64,000 nt of DNA, from positions 25,312,074 through 25,376,073 of the forward strand of contig CM060106.1 in NCBI GenBank assembly GCA_030522415.1, given 5' to 3'. The notes below the pieces were generated by a model. The model did not search any database, had not been told where the DNA came from, and saw only the letters and a list, made by a program, of their open reading frames with translations. Numbering within the stretch: the stretch's first letter is position 1; each line of letters opens with the position of its first letter. Made by a program: the position numbers and the translations under genes. The DNA is from Channallabes apus. Its lineage: Eukaryota; Chordata; Actinopteri; Siluriformes; Clariidae. Of the stretch, positions 51,057 to 58,492 are shown piece after piece.

Positions 51057-51610
51057 TCAACAGCAAGAGCACAAGTGGTTGTACACTGATGGTGATGAGG
51101 ACTGGTGAACGACCAGCATTCCAGTTCATTCCAAAGATGTTCAGTGAGGTTGAGATCAAGGGTCTGTGCAGGACCCTCACGTTTGTCCACTCCAATGTTA
51201 AAACACCATGTCTTCATGGAGCTTGCTTTGTGCACAGGGGCATTGTCATGCTGGGCTTTATCCTGTATACAGGGTGGCGGGGAGCCTTTCCCAGGAGACT
51301 TGGGGGATGAGTCGGGGTACACCGTGCCAATCCATCACGGAGCACACACACTCATCCACAGGCAATTTGGGGAAACCATTTAGCCTAATCTGCATGCCTT
51401 TGGACTATGAGAGGAAACCATAGTACCTGCAGGAAACCCACCAAACACAGGGAGAACATGCGAAGTCCATGCACACAGACCCCAAGGCGGGAATCGAACC
51501 CTGACTCTGGAGAGGGAAGCCAACAGTAACCATGCTGCCCTCTTAGCTTCAGTAAAAGGAAATGGTAATGCTATGGCAAACAATGACATTTCAGATAATT
51601 GGGTGCATCA
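51057..51610 (-). mobile_element. Decayed Tc1-like transposase split by a SINE
   Basis: Minus-strand reading of 51057-51255 gives QHDNAPVHKASSMKTW and LDLNLTEHLWNELE, the region from the second Asp to the Glu of Tc1 transposases; the usual SPDLNPIEHLW is altered to TLDLNLTEHLW. 51546-51610 continues the same gene on the other side of the SINE. Confidence 0.65.
51256..51545 (-). mobile_element. SINE inserted in the Tc1 relic
   Basis: The tail CCTGTATACAGGGTGGCGGGGAGCC lies at the left, then CCAGGAGACTTGGGGGATGAG, TGCATGCCTTTGGACTATGAG and GGGAATCGAACCCTGACTCTGGAG, with an eroded head at the right. It is older than the copies at 36035 and 39317. Confidence 0.8.
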
Positions 51611-52246
51611 AACATCATTTGTGATGATGACCACAAACTAGTCAAATTATACTGAAAGGTATAATATTTTTCTTGTTTTTATGTTTTAATTCACTTTGTC
51701 ATTCAGAAATGTTATCAATCTTCAGTCCATATAATATAACTCTAACAAATGATGTTTAAACCATTACGGGAGTTGTGAGATTCTGTTAGATTGGTTGTCA
51801 TACAGTGAATTTTCCAGCCATTGTTTCAGCTCTAATTAAGAAAACTGTTTTGTTTAGGTACTGATCACATCATTCCTTCATTTAGACAGCAGCACACAAT
51901 AGACAGAAGAGCCACGACCATGTGACCCCACTTGCCATTAACAAGGATTGCACTTCACAGCTCTCCTTTTTCTTTTGCTAATTAATATGTCTATTTGAGG
52001 GACAGCTGTGCACAAGGAGAATTTTACAAGTCTAAATAAAACCCCACAATGCTTCCCGTTAGTAATGGGGCATGGAAAATTCCTCATATATACTGTACGT
52101 GTGTTTATTGGCAGGTGGATGTGGGCCAGCTGCATGCCGAGGTGGCACCATGCCAGGGCCGAGGGGGTTTGAGGGTCACAGAGAGAGAGAGAGAGATAGA
52201 AGAGAAGACAAAGGGAAAAGAAAGACAAGGAGGTGATGATGGTGAA
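51611..52246. other. Gene-free flank of the LTR element
   Basis: No gene is supported. The open frame at 52049-52321 only runs through a GA-rich stretch into the LTR. Confidence 0.55.
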
Positions 52247-52251
52247 AATAG

Positions 52252-52657
52252 TGTCATGCACACTCAGCCGCGACCGGCACTAGGACCCGGAAGTAAGGCG
52301 GTCGCGAAGCTGAAAGCATAAAAGGAAACAAGATGGCGGCGCACATCGCTCTGTCATTGAGTTAAGCCCATGTCTGTTCGGAATCGTTCCAGTATATGTG
52401 AGTACTCACTTTCTTGGTTATCTTTTCAGACTGAGTGTGTATTTATAGGACTAGGGTTAGATTGTGTCTTTCCTGTGCTCATTGTGTGTGAGAGTCCTTA
52501 TAATAAATCGCGTGATTATCCTGCCTGCTCGTGTTTATCCGCGTTTGGGTTTACCATTCACGCTACAGGGCTAACTGCTAAGGCTATCTGTTCATCCTGG
52601 TTAGTTCGTGACAGATAGCACGATCATCATTCTGGTCATCCCGGTTAGTTCGTGACA
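52252..52657 (+). repeat. LTR 1 (5')
   Basis: It starts TGTCATGCAC and ends TTAGTTCGTGACA, so TGTCA and TGACA form short inverted ends. U3 is short (about 52252-52347), with a TATA-like ATAAAAG at 52318-52324 and a YY1-like CAAGATGGCGGC at 52329-52340. An AATAAA poly(A) signal lies at 52502-52507. A 16-bp motif GGTTAGTTCGTGACAG occurs twice near the end (52599 and 52643). U3 also encodes the last codons of pol when used as the 3' LTR. Confidence 0.95.
52318..52358 (+). promoter_or_regulatory. Predicted LTR promoter and transcript 5' end
   Basis: ATAAAAG at 52318-52324 lies 30 bp upstream of GCTCTGTCATT (52348-52358). That 11-mer is the exact complement of the sequence after the LTR, which in Tf1-type elements marks the first bases of the transcript. 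The same arrangement recurs at 57110-57150 and 61902-61942. Confidence 0.6.
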
Positions 52658-52658
52658 G

Positions 52659-52669
52659 AATGACAGAGC
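52659..52669 (+). promoter_or_regulatory. Putative self-priming primer-binding site, unit 1
   Basis: AATGACAGAGC begins two bases after the LTR and is exactly complementary to GCTCTGTCATT at 52348-52358 (11 of 11). No TGG-starting tRNA primer site is present. The gag ATG (52660) lies inside it. The equivalent in unit 2 is 57451-57461. Confidence 0.65.
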
Positions 52670-53700
52670 CAGCAGTAAACCCAGCGGATTACGCCCGCCT
52701 TCGCGGTGTGGTTGACCAGCATGCTTTGCTCATTAATGCGCTAACCGCGGAGCTCGATTCTCTGCGCCGGAGTGTCCGAGACACCGCGGCCTTGCGCCGC
52801 GAGGTCGCGGAGCTTAGGCAGGAGAACGCGGGCCTTCGGGCGGCGGTTAGTGGGCTGGCTAGCGGTCCGCCCGCCGCGTCGGTCGCGGCACCGCACCATC
52901 CCCCCCCCCCTTCTGACGTTTTTCTAGCTCTTCCAGATAAATGGGATGGCACGGATGGGAAATGCAGTGTGTTTTTAACATCGCTGGAACTGGTGTTTGA
53001 GTTCAATGCCACCAAGTACTCCACCGACCGGCTGCGCATTGCACTCCTCGTCTCGTTGCTATCAGGGCAGGCAGCAGAGTGGGCCACGGCAGTCTTGCGC
53101 GCTGACACAGACACTGCGCATTCATACAATGAATTCACCCGTCAGCTCAAGCTAACATTTGAACATCCCGCGGGCGAGGTGGAGACCGACACAAAGCTCT
53201 ACCACCTGCGACAGGGAGGACTGTCCGTGAGTAGATATACCGCCGAGTTCCGGACCCTCGCTATCCAGACCTCCTGGGGAGACGCAGCTCTCCGGACGTC
53301 CTACTTCGAGGGGCTGGCTAGTCGTATCAAAGATGAGCTAGCCGGACGAGAACTACCAGCCACACTGGAAGGGCTAATCCAGCTAGTCCTCCGGGTCGAT
53401 CAGCGCCTCCTCTCTCGTCCGAAGCCAGCACCTCGAACCCTGTCGCCACCATCCACTTATACCCACACTGCACCAAGACCACCACCCACCGTCACCACAG
53501 CTTTTCCTGGACGTGTCGGATCTCCACCCCCTGCCGTGGTTGACACCGGAGCCGGGGAACCCATGCAACTAGGGCGCGCCTCCCTGACCGTGGCGGAACG
53601 CCAGAGACGTTACCGCGAGGGACTGTGCGCCTATTGCGGCTCAGCAGCGCACCACCGAGCCACCTGCCCGTCTCGTCCGGGAAACGCCCAGACCCGGTGA
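52660..53700 (+). CDS. gag: Gag of chromovirus, unit 1
   Basis: Structural polyprotein of the retrotransposon particle, 346 residues. The N-terminal third is heptad-like (HALLINALTAELDSLRRSV, ELRQENAGLRAAV), suggesting a coiled coil. A capsid-like middle follows (WDGTDGKCSVFLTSLELVF, QAAEWATAVL, FRTLAIQTSWGDAALRTSYFEGL). A single CCHC zinc knuckle C-x2-C-x4-H-x4-C lies at the C-terminus (CAYCGSAAHHRATC). The start is 3 bp after the LTR. The end overlaps pol, with a slippery heptamer at 53679-53685 ahead of the TGA. The reading frame is intact. Confidence 0.93.
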   Translation: MTEPAVNPADYARLRGVVDQHALLINALTAELDSLRRSVRDTAALRREVAELRQENAGLRAAVSGLASGPPAASVAAPHHPPPPSDVFLALPDKWDGTDGKCSVFLTSLELVFEFNATKYSTDRLRIALLVSLLSGQAAEWATAVLRADTDTAHSYNEFTRQLKLTFEHPAGEVETDTKLYHLRQGGLSVSRYTAEFRTLAIQTSWGDAALRTSYFEGLASRIKDELAGRELPATLEGLIQLVLRVDQRLLSRPKPAPRTLSPPSTYTHTAPRPPPTVTTAFPGRVGSPPPAVVDTGAGEPMQLGRASLTVAERQRRYREGLCAYCGSAAHHRATCPSRPGNAQTR

Positions 53701-56700
53701 GAGATAGGAGAGACTCCCCGGGTACCATACATCTCTCCGCCACCACCGATCACACCGCCACTCGACTCACGGTTCAGGTAACCCTCCACCTTGGCCACAA
53801 ACGGGTCAGAAGTGCCGCGTTCATCGATTCCGGTGCCGCGGGTAACTTCATTGACTCAACATACGCCAGAGGATTGGGGGTAAAGATTGAGGCGTTATCC
53901 CAGCCAATGAGAATCATCTCAGTCGACGGGCGGCCCCTCTCATCCAGCCCCATCACCCAGCGGACTCTACCCATCACTCTCGTCCTCGGCCAACATCAGG
54001 AGTCCATACAATTTCACCTCACACCCATATCATTTCCACCCATCATCCTCGGCTATCCCTGGCTCTTACAGCACGACCCACTCATCTCCTGGTCTCAGAA
54101 CCGGATCCTTCAATGGGGGCCGACCTGTACCGACTTATGCCTACAGGCCCAGGCTGGGACGTGTTCCAGGGAGTCCGAGGCCCCCGACGTCGACATCCAC
54201 GCCATTCCTCCATCATATCGAGACCTGGCTGAAGTGTTCTGTAAACGCCGGGCCAGCCACCTTCCACCTCACCGACCCTACGACCTAGCCATTGAGCTCC
54301 AGCCAGGCTCCAGCCCCCCCCGCGGCCATCTCTACTCTCTCTCTACCAACGAGACCCAGGCTATGGAGGAGTATGTCACCAACGCCCTGCGAAATGGCAC
54401 CATCAGGCCCTCCTCCTCGCCGGCTGCCGCGGGGTTCTTCTTCGTAAAGAAGAAAGGGGGCGAACTTCGTCCATGTGTCGACTATCGGGGGCTAAATAAG
54501 ATCACCATTCGGAATCGTCACCCGCTGCCTCTCACCAACTCAGCCCTGGACGCCCTCTCTGGTGCCACCATGTTCACTAAGTTGGACCTCCGGAGCGCCT
54601 ACAACTTGGTGCGCATCAGAGAGGGTGATGAGTGGAAGACAGCCTTCATCACCCCTACCGGACACTATGAGAGCCTGGTCATCCCATTTGGTCTCTGTAA
54701 CGCACCCTCGGCCTTCCAAGCTTTCATCAACGATGTCCTCAGGGACATGCTAGGCCGATGGGTGTTTGTCTATCTGGATGACATTTTAATTTATTCACGC
54801 AACCCCACTGAACACACCAAACACGTTCGAGCTGTCCTTAAGAGATTGCTCGCCCACCAGCTGTACTGTAAGCTGGAGAAGTGTGCTTTTCACGAGCACT
54901 CCACCACGTTCCTGGGTTTTGTCATCTCGCCCCAGGGTGTGGCCATGGACCCGCAGAAGCTGGAGGTTGTACGTCACTGGCCCCTACCCAGGACACTCAA
55001 ACAGCTCCAACGCTTTCTCGGGTTTGCGAACTTCTATCGTCGCTTTATCCGGGGCTACAGTACAGTTGCAGCACCGCTCACTGCACTTACCAGGCTCTCC
55101 AACAGTTCCTTTCGACTCAACCCTACCGCCATCTCAGCTTTTCATCGACTCTGTCATCTGTTCACCACCGCACCCATCCTGCTTCATCCAGATGCCAGCC
55201 AACCGTTCGTTGTGGAGGTGGACGCGTCGGAGGTGGGCGCCGGCGCTGTTCTCTCCCAACGAGGTCCAGACCAGAAGCTGCACCCATGTGGCTTCTACTC
55301 CAAAAAGTTTAACCCCACTCAGCAGCGATACGGTGTGGGGGACCGCGAACTGCTGGGCATAAAGTGGGCCTTGGAGGAGTGGCGTCACTGGCTCCAGGGC
55401 GCCAGTGAGCCATTCATCGTCTGGACGGACCACCAAAACCTGATCACCATCCGCAGTTTGAAGCAGTTGAACCCACGACAGGCACGGTGGGCACTGTTCT
55501 TCGAACAATTCAACTTCCACCTCTCGTACCGCCCGGGGTCGAAGAACACCAAGGCTGACGCCCTCTCCCGGCAACATGAGCGAGAGACGCCCCGGGCGGA
55601 CCCCGTGCCTGTCCTTCCACCTACCCGCATCATCGCACCCCTGCAGTGGAACCTGGAGACGAGGGTCCGCCAGGCACTGACCAGGGACCCAGCACCGGCA
55701 GGTGTGCCGCCCGGACGGCTCTTCGTCCCCGAACGACTCCGAGCTGAGGTCCTCCAGTGGGGCCATTCATCACCCGTCGCAGGACACCAGGGAAGCCGGA
55801 GAACCACCACCTTCATCGGCCGGGCCTTCTGGTGGCCCTCCATGAGGAGGGAAATCACAGAGTTCGTTCGGGCGTGCCCAATGTGTGCCAGGGCGAAGGA
55901 CATTAACCAACCAACTCCAGGGGAACTCCAACCACTCCCAGTTCCCCGTCGACCCTGGTCCCACATTGCCGTGGATTTCATCACGGGCCTGCCGGATTCA
56001 GATGGAAGAGACGTCATCCTGACCATTGTGGATCGCTTCTCCAAGGCAGTGCACCTGGTGGCCCTCACCGGACTCCCGTCAGCGAAGGAGACAGCCGAGC
56101 TGATTCTGGAACACGTAGTCCGATTGCATGGGTTCCCAAAGGACATCGTCTCGGACAGAGGTCCCCAGTTCACCGCCCGGTTCTGGAAGGCCTTCTGCCG
56201 TCTGATCGATTCGTCCTGCAGTTTGTCTTCCGGCTACCACCCTCAGACGAACGGTCAGACGGAGCGAACCAACCAACAGCTGGAGCGCTACCTGAGATGT
56301 TTTGTGTCGGACCGCCAGCGCTCCTGGGCCCGCTACCTCAAGTGGGCCGAGTTATCCCATAACCTCCATGTCTCCTCAGCCACCAACCTGAGTCCATTTG
56401 AGGTGTGCTATGGTTTCCAGCCTCCAATGTTCACCCACCAGGAACCGGAGGTTGACGTACCATCGGCCCAACAGTTGGTTCGCCGGTGCCGGCGGCTATG
56501 GCACCAAGCCAACCTCGCCATCCGACGCACCAACGCCAACTATGTGGCCCAACACCGCCGCCGGCACCCCCCGGGACGATTGTACCACGTAGGTGACAAA
56601 GTGTGGCTATCAACCAAGAACCTCCACCTGCACACCGAATCCAAAAAATTATCACCAAGATTCATCGGGCCATACCGCATAACACTCAGGATCAACCCTG

Positions 56701-57113
56701 TCACCTACCGGCTCCAGCTGCCTGCGGCGCTCCGGATCCACCCCGTCTTCCATACCTCACAGTTGAAACCATTCACCACCTCACCCATGGTTCCACCCAC
56801 CCCCCCTGCTCCTCCTCCCCGAATCATTGACGGCGGTCCCGCCTACACCGTGCGACGGATCCTCGACTCGCGCCCTCGAGGCAGGGGCACCCAGTATCTG
56901 GTCGACTGGGAAGGCTACGGCCCCGAGGAGCGGTCCTGGATTCCGGCTCGCTTCATCCTCGACTCCGGGCTCATTAGGGACTACCGTCACCGGGTATCCT
57001 CCACCCCTGGACCGTCCGGAGTCGGTCCTGGACGGGGGGGTACTGTCATGCACACTCAGCCGCGACCGGCACTAGGACCCGGAAGTAAGGCGGTCGCGAA
57101 GCTGAAAGCATAA
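53625..57113 (+). CDS. pol: Pol of chromovirus (protease, RT, RNase H, integrase, chromodomain), unit 1
   Basis: Expressed by -1 frameshift from gag; the real junction is at 53679-53685, and the ATG at 53625 is only the first in the frame. Aspartic protease motif DSGA lies at about 68-71. Reverse transcriptase has VDYRGLNKIT, the LDLRSAYN Asp (about 320) and YLDD (about 383). RNase H has VEVDASEVGAG, RELLGIKWALEEW and WTDHQNL (about 530-600). Integrase has an HHCC zinc region ending CPMCARAK (about 712-765) and the core Asp (VDFITG, about 784), Asp (VSDRGPQF, about 843) and Glu (NGQTERTNQQ, about 879). GPY/F (PRFIGPYRI) and a chromodomain (YTVRRILDSR to YLVDWEGYGPEERSW, about 1074-1125), which recognises histone marks, finish the protein. 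The last 23 codons or so lie inside the next LTR. No stops or shifts. Confidence 0.95.
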   Translation: MRLLRLSSAPPSHLPVSSGKRPDPVRDRRDSPGTIHLSATTDHTATRLTVQVTLHLGHKRVRSAAFIDSGAAGNFIDSTYARGLGVKIEALSQPMRIISVDGRPLSSSPITQRTLPITLVLGQHQESIQFHLTPISFPPIILGYPWLLQHDPLISWSQNRILQWGPTCTDLCLQAQAGTCSRESEAPDVDIHAIPPSYRDLAEVFCKRRASHLPPHRPYDLAIELQPGSSPPRGHLYSLSTNETQAMEEYVTNALRNGTIRPSSSPAAAGFFFVKKKGGELRPCVDYRGLNKITIRNRHPLPLTNSALDALSGATMFTKLDLRSAYNLVRIREGDEWKTAFITPTGHYESLVIPFGLCNAPSAFQAFINDVLRDMLGRWVFVYLDDILIYSRNPTEHTKHVRAVLKRLLAHQLYCKLEKCAFHEHSTTFLGFVISPQGVAMDPQKLEVVRHWPLPRTLKQLQRFLGFANFYRRFIRGYSTVAAPLTALTRLSNSSFRLNPTAISAFHRLCHLFTTAPILLHPDASQPFVVEVDASEVGAGAVLSQRGPDQKLHPCGFYSKKFNPTQQRYGVGDRELLGIKWALEEWRHWLQGASEPFIVWTDHQNLITIRSLKQLNPRQARWALFFEQFNFHLSYRPGSKNTKADALSRQHERETPRADPVPVLPPTRIIAPLQWNLETRVRQALTRDPAPAGVPPGRLFVPERLRAEVLQWGHSSPVAGHQGSRRTTTFIGRAFWWPSMRREITEFVRACPMCARAKDINQPTPGELQPLPVPRRPWSHIAVDFITGLPDSDGRDVILTIVDRFSKAVHLVALTGLPSAKETAELILEHVVRLHGFPKDIVSDRGPQFTARFWKAFCRLIDSSCSLSSGYHPQTNGQTERTNQQLERYLRCFVSDRQRSWARYLKWAELSHNLHVSSATNLSPFEVCYGFQPPMFTHQEPEVDVPSAQQLVRRCRRLWHQANLAIRRTNANYVAQHRRRHPPGRLYHVGDKVWLSTKNLHLHTESKKLSPRFIGPYRITLRINPVTYRLQLPAALRIHPVFHTSQLKPFTTSPMVPPTPPAPPPRIIDGGPAYTVRRILDSRPRGRGTQYLVDWEGYGPEERSWIPARFILDSGLIRDYRHRVSSTPGPSGVGPGRGGTVMHTQPRPALGPGSKAVAKLKA
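53679..53723 (+). promoter_or_regulatory. -1 ribosomal frameshift signal, unit 1
   Basis: GGGAAAC (53679-53685) is positioned as G-GGA-AAC in the gag frame and shifts into the pol frame as GGG-AAA. Six nt downstream a stem ACCCGG (53692-53697) pairs with CCGGGT (53718-53723), with an inner GGAG/CTCC hairpin (53707-53717) stacked against it. The same heptamer is used by PEG10, a domesticated sushi gene. The copy in unit 2 is at 58471-58515. Confidence 0.75.
57031..57043 (+). promoter_or_regulatory. Polypurine tract, unit 1
   Basis: A G7 run at 57034-57040, three bases before the middle LTR, is the expected plus-strand primer. It repeats at 61826-61832 before LTR 3. Confidence 0.6.
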
Positions 57114-57449
57114 AAGGAAACAAGATGGCGGCGCACATCGCTCTGTCATTGAGTTAAGCCCATGTCTGTTCGGAATCGTTCCAGTATATGTGAGTACTCA
57201 CTTTCTTGGTTATCTTTTCAGACTGAGTGTGTATTTATAGGACTAGGGTTAGATTGTGTCTTTCCTGTGCTCATTGTGTGTGAGAGTCCTTATAATAAAT
57301 CGCGTGATTATCCTGCCTGCTCGTGTTTATCCGCGTTTGGGTTTACCATTCACGCTACAGGGCTAACTGCTAAGGCTATCTGTTCATCCTGGTTAGTTCG
57401 TGACAGATAGCACGATCATCATTCTGGTCATCCCGGTTAGTTCGTGACA
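57044..57449 (+). repeat. LTR 2 (shared by both units)
   Basis: It has the same sequence as LTR 1, as far as I compared. It serves as the 3' LTR of unit 1 and the 5' LTR of unit 2, with no duplicated target site on either side. Confidence 0.95.
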
Positions 57450-57451
57450 GA

Positions 57452-58492
57452 ATGACAGAGCCAGCAGTAAACCCAGCGGATTACGCCCGCCTTCGCGGTG
57501 TGGTTGACCAGCATGCTTTGCTCATTAATGCGCTAACCGCGGAGCTCGATTCTCTGCGCCGGAGTGTCCGAGACACCGCGGCCTTGCGCCGCGAGGTCGC
57601 GGAGCTTAGGCAGGAGAACGCGGGCCTTCGGGCGGCGGTTAGTGGGCTGGCTAGCGGTCCGCCCGCCGCGTCGGTCGCGGCACCGCACCATCCCCCCCCC
57701 CCTTCTGACGTTTTTCTAGCTCTTCCAGATAAATGGGATGGCACGGATGGGAAATGCAGTGTGTTTTTAACATCGCTGGAACTGGTGTTTGAGTTCAATG
57801 CCACCAAGTACTCCACCGACCGGCTGCGCATTGCACTCCTCGTCTCGTTGCTATCAGGGCAGGCAGCAGAGTGGGCCACGGCAGTCTTGCGCGCTGACAC
57901 AGACACTGCGCATTCATACAATGAATTCACCCGTCAGCTCAAGCTAACATTTGAACATCCCGCGGGCGAGGTGGAGACCGACACAAAGCTCTACCACCTG
58001 CGACAGGGAGGACTGTCCGTGAGTAGATATACCGCCGAGTTCCGGACCCTCGCTATCCAGACCTCCTGGGGAGACGCAGCTCTCCGGACGTCCTACTTCG
58101 AGGGGCTGGCTAGTCGTATCAAAGATGAGCTAGCCGGACGAGAACTACCAGCCACACTGGAAGGGCTAATCCAGCTAGTCCTCCGGGTCGATCAGCGCCT
58201 CCTCTCTCGTCCGAAGCCAGCACCTCGAACCCTGTCGCCACCATCCACTTATACCCACACTGCACCAAGACCACCACCCACCGTCACCACAGCTTTTCCT
58301 GGACGTGTCGGATCTCCACCCCCTGCCGTGGTTGACACCGGAGCCGGGGAACCCATGCAACTAGGGCGCGCCTCCCTGACCGTGGCGGAACGCCAGAGAC
58401 GTTACCGCGAGGGACTGTGCGCCTATTGCGGCTCAGCAGCGCACCACCGAGCCACCTGCCCGTCTCGTCCGGGAAACGCCCAGACCCGGTGA
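57452..58492 (+). CDS. gag: Gag of chromovirus, unit 2
   Basis: The 346-residue product is identical to the gag of unit 1, including the CCHC knuckle and the gag-pol overlap. The frameshift heptamer lies at 58471-58477. The ATG again sits in the putative primer site (57451-57461). Confidence 0.93.
   Translation: MTEPAVNPADYARLRGVVDQHALLINALTAELDSLRRSVRDTAALRREVAELRQENAGLRAAVSGLASGPPAASVAAPHHPPPPSDVFLALPDKWDGTDGKCSVFLTSLELVFEFNATKYSTDRLRIALLVSLLSGQAAEWATAVLRADTDTAHSYNEFTRQLKLTFEHPAGEVETDTKLYHLRQGGLSVSRYTAEFRTLAIQTSWGDAALRTSYFEGLASRIKDELAGRELPATLEGLIQLVLRVDQRLLSRPKPAPRTLSPPSTYTHTAPRPPPTVTTAFPGRVGSPPPAVVDTGAGEPMQLGRASLTVAERQRRYREGLCAYCGSAAHHRATCPSRPGNAQTR

Noticed and set aside
52049..52321. 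90-codon frame ending with the pol C-terminus
   Set aside because: It is an accidental run from flanking GA-rich DNA into the U3 part of LTR 1, which carries the pol tail.
52397..52428. GTGAGT...TTTTCAG inside the LTR leader looks like a mini-intron
   Set aside because: About 32 nt is far below the minimum length for a vertebrate spliceosomal intron.
52599..52613. First GGTTAGTTCGTGACA copy as the LTR 3' boundary
   Set aside because: The AATAG target duplication directly follows the second copy (62241), fixing the boundary there.
55134..56173. Long minus-strand frames of 210 and 262 codons inside pol
   Set aside because: They are shadows of the GC-rich pol gene; the same frames recur in unit 2 and match no family.
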